Part shown: one piece after another, positions 14,645 to 23,012 of the stretch | Numbering within the stretch: position 1 is the stretch's first letter | Layout: each line of letters starts with the position of its first letter | Assembly (NCBI RefSeq): GCF_052065355.1 | Contig: NZ_JBQHUF010000001.1 | Coordinates: forward strand, 62,001 to 126,000 | Reading direction: 5' to 3' | Length of the DNA: 64,000 bases | Source of the DNA: Flavonifractor sp052065355 | GTDB lineage: Bacteria; Bacillota; Clostridia; Oscillospirales; Oscillospiraceae | The notes under the pieces: model-generated | Told to the model about the DNA's origin: nothing | The model's input: the letters and a program-made list of their open reading frames with translations, nothing else | The model's database searches: none | Program-made: the position numbers and the translations under genes

Positions 14645-16063
14645 TTACTTTTTGATCGATTGCCGTGTCCCTCTGCCGTGGGCGATACTGGTTACCGTGC
14701 TCGTCAGGGCGAAAAGGGCGATAGCGTTGGGGATGACCATCAGGTTGTTGAACATGTCGGTCAGCTCCCACACCAGATCGTTGGACATAAGGGTGCCCAG
14801 GAAAATGAAAAGCAGAGCGATGACAGCGTATACAGGGGCTGCCTTCTTGCCGAAAAGGTAGACCACGTTGATCTTGCCGAACATGTTCCAGCCCAGCACG
14901 GTGGAAAAGGCGAAGAAGAACAGGCAGACCGCCACGAACATGGCACCGCCTTCCGTGCCGAACACGGTACCGAAGGCCGTCTGAGCCAGATTGGTTTTGC
15001 TGATTCCCTCCGGGATAACGCCAGTGTGGAGAATGCCGTCGCTGGTGTACAGGGTGGAGATGACCACAAGGGCGTTGAGGGTCAGTACCACGAAGGTGTC
15101 GATGAATACGCCTACCATAGCCACCACGCCCTGCTCATGAGGATCCTTCACGTTGGCCTGGGCGTGGGCGTGGGGGGTGGAACCCATGCCGGCCTCGTTG
15201 GAGAACAGGCCCCGCTTGGCGCCCTGGCTGATGGCTGTTTTGATGGCGTAGCCGAACCCACCGCCGATAATGGCCTGGGGCTGGAAGGCATAGCGGAAGA
15301 TCATGGCGAAGGTTTCAGGAATATAGCGGAAGCGGACTACCAGTACCACCAGACCGCCAGCCAGGAAGATCACCGCCATGATGGGCACCAGCTTTTCGGT
15401 CACAGCTGCCAGCCGATTGATGCCGCCCAGGAAGATCACCGCGCAGATGATGACCAGCACGATGCCCACTGCCCAAGAGGGCACGCCGAAAGCGGTCTGG
15501 AAGGTGGAGCCGATAGAGTTGGACTGGACCATGCAGCCCATGAATCCCAGGGCCAGGATGATAGCCACGGCAAAGAAGCCGGCCAGGAACTTACCGAAAG
15601 TGCCCTTGAAGGCGGTGGTGATGTAGTAGACCGGGCCGCCATGGATATTGCCCTTCTCGTCCACCACGCGGGTCTTGACGGCCAACGTGGCTTCAGCATA
15701 GATGGTGGCCATGCCGAAGAAGGCGATGACCCACATCCAGAAGATGGCGCCGGGACCGCCAGTAAGAATGGCACCGGAGGCGCCCACGATATTGCCGGTA
15801 CCCACCTGGGCGGCGATGGCTGTAGCCAGAGCCTGGAAGGAGCTCATGCCCCGTTCCTGACGGCCGCCGTGCAGGGACAGATTGCCAAAGACCTTCCGCA
15901 TGCCCTCACCAAAGCAGCGAATCTGAATGAACCGGGTGCGGATGGAATACCACAGCCCTACTCCGATCAGCAGAAAGACCAGAATGTAGCTGGACAGTGT
16001 GATGTTGATGTCGCAGACGATGGGATAGAGCCAGGCTTCTAACGATTGCAGTGCTTCCGACAT
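14645..16063 (-). CDS. Sodium:alanine/glycine symporter, AGCS family
   Basis: A 472-residue membrane protein with about 11 hydrophobic segments. The ATG at 16063 has GAGGAA just upstream. Diagnostic stretches are GMSSFQALATAIAAQVGTGNIVGA, GGPGAIFWMWVIAFFGM, GLFSNEAGMGSTPHAHA and the C-terminal VLGWNMFGK region, all conserved in AGCS (AlsT/DagA) carriers that import alanine or glycine with sodium. The upstream tandem glycine riboswitch argues that glycine is a main substrate. It is a single-gene unit with its own consensus promoter. Confidence 0.96.
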   Translation of the reverse strand: MSEALQSLEAWLYPIVCDINITLSSYILVFLLIGVGLWYSIRTRFIQIRCFGEGMRKVFGNLSLHGGRQERGMSSFQALATAIAAQVGTGNIVGASGAILTGGPGAIFWMWVIAFFGMATIYAEATLAVKTRVVDEKGNIHGGPVYYITTAFKGTFGKFLAGFFAVAIILALGFMGCMVQSNSIGSTFQTAFGVPSWAVGIVLVIICAVIFLGGINRLAAVTEKLVPIMAVIFLAGGLVVLVVRFRYIPETFAMIFRYAFQPQAIIGGGFGYAIKTAISQGAKRGLFSNEAGMGSTPHAHAQANVKDPHEQGVVAMVGVFIDTFVVLTLNALVVISTLYTSDGILHTGVIPEGISKTNLAQTAFGTVFGTEGGAMFVAVCLFFFAFSTVLGWNMFGKINVVYLFGKKAAPVYAVIALLFIFLGTLMSNDLVWELTDMFNNLMVIPNAIALFALTSTVTSIAHGRGTRQSIKK

Positions 16064-16095
16064 AGTGATTCCTCGCTTTTGTTTTCTCAAGAAAA

Positions 16096-16121
16096 CAGGC
16101 CGTGGGTCTGCCCACGGCCTG
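16096..16121 (-). terminator. Expression-platform terminator of the glycine riboswitch
   Basis: An 11-base stem on the minus strand (CAGGCCGTGGG / CCCACGGCCTG, loop CAGA), followed by TTTTCTT, between the second aptamer and the start codon. This suggests transcriptional control. Confidence 0.8.
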
Positions 16122-16171
16122 AAAAACAAACAAAATCCCCGGTCGGGCCAAACGGCACCGCCGGTATCGTT

Positions 16172-16350
16172 TATCCTCTGTCCTTTTGCCTGAGAGATTG
16201 GCGGCCTTTCTTCCACCGCTTTGCCCCTTCGGCACCCAGTTCGTGAGCTTCTCCAGAGTGACATTCACGCGCAGTCTTTGTTCCGGAGCGGAACGCCTGA
16301 GAGTGTTATTCCTTCGGCAAGCCAATGCTTTTTCCTGGGCGCTTCAACTG
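16172..16350 (-). promoter_or_regulatory. Tandem glycine riboswitch (two aptamers)
   Basis: Read on the minus strand. Aptamer 1 holds GCCGAAGGAATAACACTCTCAG, aptamer 2 holds GGAGAAGC, TGCCGAAGGGGCAAAG and AATCTCTCAGGCAAAAGGAC. These are the hallmark conserved boxes of the glycine riboswitch. The second aptamer is near 16174-16264, the first near 16272-16345. The leader controls the AGCS symporter. Confidence 0.95.
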
Positions 16351-16371
16351 TCCTGTTTACTTGTGAAGGAC

Positions 16372-16400
16372 ATTATAGCGCCACAGGTGGACATTGTCAA
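16372..16400 (-). promoter_or_regulatory. Consensus SigA promoter driving the riboswitch and symporter
   Basis: Minus strand: TTGACA (16400-16395), 17-base spacer, TATAAT (16377-16372), both perfect. Transcription would begin at the first aptamer. Confidence 0.95.
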
Positions 16401-16463
16401 GTGTATGGTTTCTGTCGGAAAAATAATATGTCAAAAATTTGCGGTTGTCCCACAAGGAAACTG

Positions 16464-16492
16464 TTGAGAAAAAAGCCGGTATCTGCTAGCAT
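16464..16492 (+). promoter_or_regulatory. Promoter of the TSUP-AssT operon
   Basis: TTGAGA at 16464-16469, 17-base spacer, TAGCAT at 16487-16492. Confidence 0.6.
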
Positions 16493-16528
16493 AGGACAGA
16501 GAACCCATAACTAAGGAGTAAGTCTGAG

Positions 16529-17305
16529 TTGAATGAGCTTTGGTTTCAGATCTTGATCTGCTTTCTGGCCGGCGCTGGCGCGGGACTGGGTACTGGTTTT
16601 GCGGGAATGAGTGCGGCCACGGTGATCAGCCCTATGCTGGTCACCTTTCTGGGCGTGCCGGCCTATGACGCCATTGCCATTGCACTGGCCAGTGACGTGT
16701 TGGCCAGCGCGGTCAGTGCCTATACTTATGCGAAAAACGGCGCCATCGACATCAAAAACGGGCTGGTGATGATGTGCGGGGTGCTGGGCATGACCATGGT
16801 GGGCAGCTGGCTGTCCACTATGGTGCCCAACAGCACGCTGGGCGGATTTTCCGTATTCATGACGCTGGTGCTTGGTCTGCGCTTCCTGTTTTTTCCCGTC
16901 ACGTCGCCAAACCGCACCCTTCAGGGCGGCAGCCGCGCTGTGCAGATCATCAAGGGGGCTGTGGGCGGCGCCTGTATCGGACTGGTCTGCGGCTTTTTCG
17001 GAGCAGGCGGCGGCATGATGATGCTGATGGTATTGACGGCGGTACTGGGCTACGAGCTGAAAACCGCTGTGGGGACCAGCGTCTTTGTGATGACCTTTTC
17101 TGCGCTGACAGGGTCTTTGAGTCACTTTGCCATGGGCAGTGTGCCCCGTCCGCTCCTACTGGTGATGTGTGTGATCTTCACGCTTATCTGGGCGCAGATC
17201 GCAGCTAAAATCGCCACCCGTGCAGATGCGTTGCTGCTTAATCGCCTGACTGGCGTGATCCTTACCGCATTGGGTGTTGTGCTGATAGCCATTTCACTTT
17301 TATAA
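16529..17305 (+). CDS. TSUP (TauE/SafE) family permease
   Basis: A 258-residue protein with about 8 membrane segments. The start is TTG at 16529, 10 bases after AAGGAG; no in-frame ATG or GTG fits better. The two TSUP half-repeats are visible: AGAGLGTGFAGMSAATVISPML near the N-terminus and GLVCGFFGAGGGMMMLMVL in the middle. The family exports or imports sulfite, sulfonates, sulfoacetate and related organic anions. It lies 27 bases before an arylsulfate sulfotransferase, suggesting transport of a sulfur compound, though the substrate is inferred only from that neighbour. Confidence 0.9.
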   Translation: MNELWFQILICFLAGAGAGLGTGFAGMSAATVISPMLVTFLGVPAYDAIAIALASDVLASAVSAYTYAKNGAIDIKNGLVMMCGVLGMTMVGSWLSTMVPNSTLGGFSVFMTLVLGLRFLFFPVTSPNRTLQGGSRAVQIIKGAVGGACIGLVCGFFGAGGGMMMLMVLTAVLGYELKTAVGTSVFVMTFSALTGSLSHFAMGSVPRPLLLVMCVIFTLIWAQIAAKIATRADALLLNRLTGVILTALGVVLIAISLL

Positions 17306-17332
17306 TAAAAATTTTAAAATGAGGCGAAAAAT

Positions 17333-19114
17333 ATGGCATCAAAGAACGCGACGTCAAAAAAGAGCTGGAAGAAAACAGGCCTGATCCTGCTGGTCATCGT
17401 GATCGCTCTGGTGATCCTGATCCCGGTAACGATTCTGCTGGTCTCAAAATATTTTACGGAGCAGGAGCACACCGTGCGTACCGACTGGACCTTTGAGACC
17501 GGCGATGTCATTGCTGAGATGGACGAGTGGCAGGTGGACTTCGCGGAGGCAGAACTGGGAGATGGCCTGCGGGCTATCCAACTGGTGCCTCAGGATATCG
17601 AGGAAGAAGGATTCAGCTATTATGATTTGGGCGTGCAGGAGCGGCTGGAAGGCGCCCTGGAGGAGCTGAAGCACACAGGGGATATGGCGTGGACGGCCAC
17701 CACACCTCTGGCTGTGCTCAATCCATATGGCACCGGGAGCAATGGGCTGTATCTGTATTTTGAAACCGATCGGGCTACCGCCGTCAGCTACACGGTGCAC
17801 GTGGACAGCGAGGATATCCCCGACTTTACCGCTGACGCCGCCGACAGTTCAGGCCAGGAGTATTCCCGGACCCATGAGTTCCAGGTGATCGGTCTGGTGC
17901 CTGGGGAGACCAACTACGTTACCCTGACTATGACCGGCAGCTGGGGCAATACCAGACAGGTGGTGCGCTTCCAGGTGGACATGCCGGAGACCAGTTCGGG
18001 CTATGCCACCCGGCTGGAGGTGACCGACGGCTCCTCGGAGGCGGAGCAGGCGGAGGGCCTGTTCACCATGATGCGGGTCAACGGATATCTGGGCTATGGA
18101 TTCTTCTATGACAACGACGGCATCCTGCGCTATGAGATGGTGCTGGAGGGCTATGGTTTTGACCGGATTCTGTTTGTGGACAATGAGATCCTGACCTGTG
18201 TGTCCTCCTCCAAGCTGGCCCGGATCAACGGCCTGGGCCAGGTGACCCAGATCTATGACCTGGACGGCTACGACCTGCACCACGACATCGGCTTCGGCGC
18301 GGATGGTGAGGTCTTGGCCTTGGCCGAGGAGCGGGGCGGTGAGACGGTAGAGGACCGGCTGCTGTCCGTTGATCTGGAGAGTGGGGAAGTCACTCAATTG
18401 CTGGACTTTGCCCAGTTGATGGAGCCCTATTTCAGTATGACCAGACCGGTGGGCGCCACCGACGATTTCTTCTGGCAGGCGGGTGAGTGGGACTGGATCC
18501 ACTTGAACAGCCTGCAGTATCTGCCGGAAGAGGACAGCCTGATTGTCTCCTCCCGTGAGACCGCCACCATCATCAAGGTGAAGGATCTGCACACCGATCC
18601 CGCTGTGGACTGGCTGGCCGGTGATGATCGGTTCTGGGCAGACACCCCCTATGCCGACGCCTGCCTGACCCAGGAGGGGGACTTTGTGCCCCAGTACGGC
18701 CAGCACTGTGTAGAGTACTACGCTGATGGGGAAGAGGATGGCGTCTACTATCTGGCGCTGTACAACAACAACTACTGGTCTCTGAACAGCCGCGACTTTG
18801 AGATGGAGGTGGCGGACAGTGTGGGCGCCGGCCTGTACCAGGAGGGTGAGGAGACCAGCCAGGTGTACATCTACCGCATCGACGAGAATAACCGCACCTT
18901 CGCCCTGGAGCGCAGTTTCGACGTGCCCTATTCCAGTATCGTGTCCAACGGCTCCCAGTGTGGGGATTCCGGCAATTGGACGGTGAACAGCGGCGTGGCC
19001 ATGGTGTTCGGTGAGTACGATGCCGACGGCGAGCTGATCCGGGAATATGCCTATGAGTGCACCATGCAGAATTACCGCACCTTCAAATATGACATGACCA
19101 TTTGGTTCCGTTGA
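17333..19114 (+). CDS. Arylsulfate sulfotransferase (AssT-like), membrane-anchored
   Basis: A 593-residue protein. Residues 14-37 form one signal-anchor helix (GLILLVIVIALVILIPVTILL), with no lipobox or SP cleavage site, so the enzyme is probably tethered outside the membrane. The beta-propeller region carries the catalytic set known for AssT: LDGYDLHHDI, WIHLNSLQYL followed by SSRE, and QYGQHCVEY, supplying three His and one Arg. AssT moves sulfate between phenolic compounds without PAPS, by way of a sulfo-histidine. In gut bacteria this can act on host or dietary phenol sulfates. It forms a two-gene operon with the TSUP permease and ends in a terminator. Confidence 0.9.
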   Translation: MASKNATSKKSWKKTGLILLVIVIALVILIPVTILLVSKYFTEQEHTVRTDWTFETGDVIAEMDEWQVDFAEAELGDGLRAIQLVPQDIEEEGFSYYDLGVQERLEGALEELKHTGDMAWTATTPLAVLNPYGTGSNGLYLYFETDRATAVSYTVHVDSEDIPDFTADAADSSGQEYSRTHEFQVIGLVPGETNYVTLTMTGSWGNTRQVVRFQVDMPETSSGYATRLEVTDGSSEAEQAEGLFTMMRVNGYLGYGFFYDNDGILRYEMVLEGYGFDRILFVDNEILTCVSSSKLARINGLGQVTQIYDLDGYDLHHDIGFGADGEVLALAEERGGETVEDRLLSVDLESGEVTQLLDFAQLMEPYFSMTRPVGATDDFFWQAGEWDWIHLNSLQYLPEEDSLIVSSRETATIIKVKDLHTDPAVDWLAGDDRFWADTPYADACLTQEGDFVPQYGQHCVEYYADGEEDGVYYLALYNNNYWSLNSRDFEMEVADSVGAGLYQEGEETSQVYIYRIDENNRTFALERSFDVPYSSIVSNGSQCGDSGNWTVNSGVAMVFGEYDADGELIREYAYECTMQNYRTFKYDMTIWFR

Positions 19115-19122
19115 CAGTATAA

Positions 19123-19158
19123 AAACTCCGGAGCGTCCTGCTGGGACGCTCCGGAGTT
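19123..19158. terminator. Bidirectional rho-independent terminator
   Basis: A 16-base stem AAACTCCGGAGCGTCC / GGACGCTCCGGAGTTT, loop TGCT, T-run after. Confidence 0.93.
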
Positions 19159-19163
19159 TTTTA

Positions 19164-20072
19164 TCAGGGCCGGAGAGTGGCGGCGTAGTATTTCTTGACG
19201 TGGTCGCAGAAAGCCTGGATATAAGAACGCAGCACAAAGTTCTTGCGAAAGAGAAGATACAGATATCTTTTTGAGCTGCGTTCGGGCAGCTCGAAGAGGA
19301 GCACCCGCTTTTCCTCCGCGAAATTCCGGGCCGCCCGCTCGGAGAGGATGGATACCCCCAGCCCGCCGGCCACCAGGTTCTTAATGGACTCCTGGTCGTT
19401 GATGCGGGCGGTGACGTTGAGCTCCTCCTCACGGACGCCCATGCTGTCCAGAAAGCGCTCGGCGCTCTTCCGGCTGCCGCTGCCCTGCTCCCGCAGGATG
19501 ATGGGCTCCCGCAAAAGAACATCCAACGGCACGTCCTTCTGCTCTTTCAGCTCCAGAAAGTGAGGGGTCACCGGAGTGATGAGCACCATACGATCCCGGT
19601 AGAAGGGGACACAGGACAACTGCTCATGGCTCACCTCCATGCCCGCCAGACCCAGGTCAAAGCTGCCGTTGAGGATGCCGTCTGCTACTCCCTGGCTGTC
19701 GCTCTGGTGGATGGTGAAATAGACCTCCGGGTGGAGCCGCCCGTATTCCGGCAAAATTTCAGGCAGGATGTAGGCTGATGGGATGGTGGATGCCCCAAGC
19801 TGGATGACCTGATTCTGCTCCTCCGTCCAGCGGCGGATCAGGTTGTCCCTCAGGCTCAGGATATCCCGTGCACACTCGTACAGCTCCTGACCCCGGGGCG
19901 TGACTTCCACGCCCCGCTTGCTGCGAAGGATAAGGCAGGAGTGGAGTTCCTCCTCCAGCAGGCGGATGTGGGTGCTGATGGTGGGCTGGGAGATGTAGAG
20001 CTTTTCCGCCGCCTTGGTGAAGCTGCGGTACTCCACCACCGCGGTGAAGGACTGGAGCTGCTTCATGTCCAT
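19164..20072 (-). CDS. LysR-family regulator, selenium-metabolism type
   Basis: A 302-residue protein. N-terminal winged HTH: MKQLQSFTAVVEYRSFTKAAEKL, then SQPTISTHIRLLEEEL. The effector domain starts near 90 (IQLGASTIPSAYILPEIL). Start ATG 20072 (or 20066) lies inside the 3' end of the cysteine desulfurase gene, so the two are one operon. Its place beside cysteine desulfurase, YedE, TusA-like and DUF3343 genes matches the regulator that accompanies selenium-metabolism loci. That assignment rests on context; the protein is also close to CysL/CbbR-type LysR regulators. Confidence 0.88.
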   Translation of the reverse strand: MDMKQLQSFTAVVEYRSFTKAAEKLYISQPTISTHIRLLEEELHSCLILRSKRGVEVTPRGQELYECARDILSLRDNLIRRWTEEQNQVIQLGASTIPSAYILPEILPEYGRLHPEVYFTIHQSDSQGVADGILNGSFDLGLAGMEVSHEQLSCVPFYRDRMVLITPVTPHFLELKEQKDVPLDVLLREPIILREQGSGSRKSAERFLDSMGVREEELNVTARINDQESIKNLVAGGLGVSILSERAARNFAEEKRVLLFELPERSSKRYLYLLFRKNFVLRSYIQAFCDHVKKYYAATLRP

Positions 20073-21244
20073 AGCCCAGGCCGTCCCTTCATAATGTGTT
20101 CCAGAGCCTCCAGGGCCAGGTCGATCTCCTCCTCCGTGTTGTGCCAGCCGAAGGAGAAGCGGATGGTACCGGCGGGATAGGTGCCCAAAGTCTTGTGGGC
20201 GGAGGGTGCGCAGTGGAGGCCCACCCGGGTCATGATGCCGTAGTTCTCGTCCAGGCGGCAGGCCACCTCTGCCATGTCCCGGTCGGTGGTCTGGATGGAC
20301 ACCACCCCGGTACGGCCCTCCGTGTCCTCCCGGCCCACGATGCGCAGGGGCAGGCCAGCTGCCCGCAGCGCCAGCAGGCCGTCCAGAAACCGCTGGGTGA
20401 GTGAAAGCTCGTGGGCCCGGATGGCCTCTATGCCGGTCTCCTCCAGCCAGTTCAGCGCCGCATGAAGTCCCACGATGCCGGGCAGGTTGGGAGTGCCCGG
20501 CTCAAACCGGTCGGGCATGAAGTCGGGCAGCTCCTCCAAATGGCTGACGCTGCCGGTGCCGCCGGAGAGCAATGGCTCCAACTCCCGTTCCATGCCGTCT
20601 CGCAGCAGAAAGCCGCCGATCCCCTGGGGTCCCAGCAGGCTCTTGTGGCCGGTGAAGGCCAGGGCGTCAATGTGCATGTCCCCCATGTGGATGGGGAACA
20701 CCCCGCCGGTCTGGGCGGAGTCCACAAAGAACCGCAGGCCGTGGGTGGTACAGAAGTCTCCCACGGCGGCAATGGGCAGCATGGTGCCGCACACGTTGCT
20801 GGCGTGGGTCATCATTACCGCCTTTGTGTTGGGCCGCAGGCAGCCCTCTAAAATGGCGAGATCCAGCGCGCCTGTCTCGCCACACATGGCCCGGGTAAAG
20901 GATACTCCCAGCTTTTCCAGCTGCACCAGCGGGCGCATCACCGCATTGTGCTCCATGGAGGAGACGATGACGTGATCTCCCGGCTTCAGAAACCCCTTGA
21001 GCAGCACGTTCAGGCTCTCGGTGACGTTCTTGGTAAAGACCACGTTGCGGATATCGTCTCCGCCAAAGAGCTTGCACAGCATCTGCCGGGTTTCATATAC
21101 CGTCTCCTCCACCCGGTAGGCCCGCTGATAGCAGCCACGGTTCACGTTGCTGCCCACCTGGCACATGTAATCATACATGGCTTTTGGCACGGCGTCCGGC
21201 TTGGGGAAGGAGGTGCAGGCGTTGTCCAGATAGATGGCGTCCAT
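20063..21244 (-). CDS. Cysteine desulfurase / selenocysteine lyase-like PLP enzyme (TIGR01977 type)
   Basis: A 393-residue aminotransferase class V protein. YLDNACTSFPKP opens the fold, the PLP-binding Lys is K201 in FTGHKSLLGP, D175 and H99 are in place, and the sulfur- or selenium-accepting Cys is C345 in GLHCAPSAHKTLGT. It lacks the long IscS C-terminus, which fits the group II/CsdA-like class. Set against YedE and TusA-like genes across the divergent promoter, it probably delivers selenium or sulfur. Which element it prefers cannot be told from sequence. Confidence 0.9.
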   Translation of the reverse strand: MDAIYLDNACTSFPKPDAVPKAMYDYMCQVGSNVNRGCYQRAYRVEETVYETRQMLCKLFGGDDIRNVVFTKNVTESLNVLLKGFLKPGDHVIVSSMEHNAVMRPLVQLEKLGVSFTRAMCGETGALDLAILEGCLRPNTKAVMMTHASNVCGTMLPIAAVGDFCTTHGLRFFVDSAQTGGVFPIHMGDMHIDALAFTGHKSLLGPQGIGGFLLRDGMERELEPLLSGGTGSVSHLEELPDFMPDRFEPGTPNLPGIVGLHAALNWLEETGIEAIRAHELSLTQRFLDGLLALRAAGLPLRIVGREDTEGRTGVVSIQTTDRDMAEVACRLDENYGIMTRVGLHCAPSAHKTLGTYPAGTIRFSFGWHNTEEEIDLALEALEHIMKGRPGLWT

Positions 21245-21267
21245 ATTTCTGCCCCCTTTTCCCTCTG

Positions 21268-21296
21268 ATTGTATCTCATTATCATTGGAATTTCAA
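21268..21296 (-). promoter_or_regulatory. Promoter of the cysteine desulfurase-LysR operon
   Basis: Minus strand: TTGAAA (21296-21291), 17-base spacer, TACAAT (21273-21268). The -35 overlaps an ATTGGAATTTCAAAT pseudo-palindrome that could be a LysR site. Confidence 0.7.
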
Positions 21297-21327
21297 ATAG
21301 AATAATTAAATCTATCAATACTTGCTA

Positions 21328-21357
21328 TTGGAAATTCTGGAAAACCTCCGCTATACT
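21328..21357 (+). promoter_or_regulatory. Promoter of the yedE-like operon
   Basis: TTGGAA at 21328-21333, 18-base spacer, TATACT at 21352-21357. The -35 again lies in an ATTGGAAATT motif that also occurs near 21284. Confidence 0.6.
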
Positions 21358-21390
21358 CACATCGTAAGCAACAGACAGGAGGAGAGAGAT

Positions 21391-22482
21391 ATGGAGTTGA
21401 AACGAGAGAAGACCGGGATCATCCTGGCCGGGATGGTTATCGGCGTTATTGCCGCCGTGCTGGTAGTGCTGGGCAATCCCCTGAACATGGGCTTCTGCAT
21501 TGCCTGCTTCCTGCGTGATACCGCGGGAGCCCTGGGGCTGCATGGCGCGGCCAACGTGCAGTACATCCGCCCTGAAATCATCGGCCTGGTGCTGGGTAGC
21601 TTTCTGCTGGCCACGGCCCGGAAGGAGTTCGGTTCCAAGGGCGGCAGCGCGCCGGTTACCCGCTTTGTGCTGGGCTTTTTCGTGATGATCGGCTGCCTGA
21701 TGTTCCTGGGCTGCCCCTTCCGCATGATCCTGCGCCTGGCCGGCGGCGACCTGAACGCGGTGTTCGGCCTGGTGGGCTTTGTGTGCGGTATCCTGGTGGG
21801 CGTCTTCTTCCTCACCCGGGGTTACTCCCTGAAGCGCACCTATCAGCTGCCCGCTCTGGAGGGTCGCATCCTGCCCATCGTCCAGGTGGTACTGCTGGTG
21901 CTGCTCATTGCCGCCCCCGCCTTCATCCACTTTACCGAGGCCGGCGGCGGTCCCGGCGCCCAGCACGCGGCCATTGCGGTGAGCCTGGTCGCCGGCCTGG
22001 TGGTGGGCGCGCTGGCTCAGCGTACCAGACTGTGCATGGTGGGTGGCATCCGGGACGTGGTGCTGTTCCGGGAGTGGAAGCTGCTGGCGGGCTTTGTGGC
22101 CATCTTCGCCAGCGCCCTGGTGTGCAACCTGATCCTCACCGGCGCCACCCCCAACGTCTACTTCAAGCTGGGCATGGCCGGTCAGGCCGTGGCTCACACC
22201 GATGGACTGTGGAACGCCCTGGGCATGCTGCTGGTGGGCTTCGGCTGTGTGCTGCTGGGCGGCTGCCCCCTGCGCCAGCTGGTGCTGGCCGGTGAGGGCA
22301 ATACCGACAGCGCCATTACCGTTATCGGCCTGGTGGCAGGTGCCGCCTTTGCCCATAACTTTGGCTTGGCCTCCAGCGGCGAGGGCCCCACCGCCAATGG
22401 CAAGATCGCGGTGCTGATCGGCATCGCCGTGGTGGCTATCATCGCCTGCTGCAACACCTTTGGCAAAAAGAGAGGAGAATGA
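21391..22482 (+). CDS. yedE: YedE-family putative selenium transporter
   Basis: A 363-residue membrane protein with about 9-10 hydrophobic helices. CAGGAGGAGAG precedes the ATG. Conserved cysteines lie in loop or pore motifs NMGFCIACFLRD, FLGCPFRM, QRTRLCMVGGIRD and LLGGCPLRQLV, the YeeE/YedE pattern. In YeeE-type proteins such cysteines relay thiosulfate; in this clade selenium uptake is proposed from genome context. It overlaps or abuts the TusA-like gene, and both are divergent from a cysteine desulfurase. Confidence 0.9.
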   Translation: MELKREKTGIILAGMVIGVIAAVLVVLGNPLNMGFCIACFLRDTAGALGLHGAANVQYIRPEIIGLVLGSFLLATARKEFGSKGGSAPVTRFVLGFFVMIGCLMFLGCPFRMILRLAGGDLNAVFGLVGFVCGILVGVFFLTRGYSLKRTYQLPALEGRILPIVQVVLLVLLIAAPAFIHFTEAGGGPGAQHAAIAVSLVAGLVVGALAQRTRLCMVGGIRDVVLFREWKLLAGFVAIFASALVCNLILTGATPNVYFKLGMAGQAVAHTDGLWNALGMLLVGFGCVLLGGCPLRQLVLAGEGNTDSAITVIGLVAGAAFAHNFGLASSGEGPTANGKIAVLIGIAVVAIIACCNTFGKKRGE

Positions 22483-22484
22483 GC

Positions 22485-22691
22485 ATGCATACAGTGGACG
22501 CGAGAGGGCTTTCCTGCCCGGAGCCTGTGATCCTGACCCGGAAGGCCGTGACGGCGGGGGAGCTGCCCTGCCAGGTGCTGGTGGATAACCCCACTGCCAA
22601 AGAGAACGTGACCCGCTACGCCCAGCACCAGGGCTGTCAGGTGTCTGTGGCGGAGGAGAATGGCGTCTATACTCTGACCCTGGCCAAGTGA
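22485..22691 (+). CDS. TusA/SirA-like sulfur (selenium) carrier, YedF-like
   Basis: A 68-residue protein. The ATG at 22485 is chosen because GAGGAG lies about 7 bases before it; an ATG at 22479 that overlaps the yedE stop is also possible. The family signature DARGLSCPEPVILTRKA carries the persulfide-accepting Cys in the CPEP motif. It is shorter than full YedF proteins, which add a DsrE-like domain, so it is a stand-alone TusA-type carrier that likely takes sulfur or selenium from the desulfurase or from YedE. Confidence 0.92.
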   Translation: MHTVDARGLSCPEPVILTRKAVTAGELPCQVLVDNPTAKENVTRYAQHQGCQVSVAEENGVYTLTLAK

Positions 22692-22692
22692 T

Positions 22693-22938
22693 ATGGTCTG
22701 TATCGCCACTTTTTACTCTCACTTCGGGGCCATGCGCTTTAAGAAGGACTGCGACGGGTGGGGCATCCAAGCTAAACTGATGCCGGTGCCCCGTGACCTG
22801 AGCAGCAGCTGCGGCACCTGCGTGCGGTATGAGAGCGATACCGCCTGTCCCACCGGAAACTGGCCGGAGGAGATGGAACAAGCCGTGGCGGTGATGGAGG
22901 GAGGCTATCAGGCCATCTGGCGGGCGGAGCACGGCTGA
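22693..22938 (+). CDS. DUF3343 putative Se/S carrier protein
   Basis: An 81-residue protein starting one base after the TusA-like stop. It has the DUF3343 pattern: a beta-alpha start (CIATFYSHFGAMRFKKDC), then MPVPRDLSSSCGTCVRYE with C40 and C43 as a probable redox or carrier pair, and C52. DUF3343 proteins occur beside YedE, YedF and desulfurases in selenium-utilising anaerobes. The biochemical role is still inferred. Confidence 0.9.
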   Translation: MVCIATFYSHFGAMRFKKDCDGWGIQAKLMPVPRDLSSSCGTCVRYESDTACPTGNWPEEMEQAVAVMEGGYQAIWRAEHG

Positions 22939-22945
22939 GGCGCCC

Positions 22946-22974
22946 TTGACGGAGCGGGACGCTGTCCCTATAAT
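22946..22974 (+). promoter_or_regulatory. Promoter of GNAT gene with inverted repeat in the spacer
   Basis: TTGACG at 22946-22951, 17-base spacer, TATAAT at 22969-22974. The spacer holds GGGAC-GCT-GTCCC (22956-22968), a possible repressor site. Confidence 0.75.
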
Positions 22975-23012
22975 GGAGACAGTGGAACCAAACTGTGAAA
23001 GGGGCTGACGTT

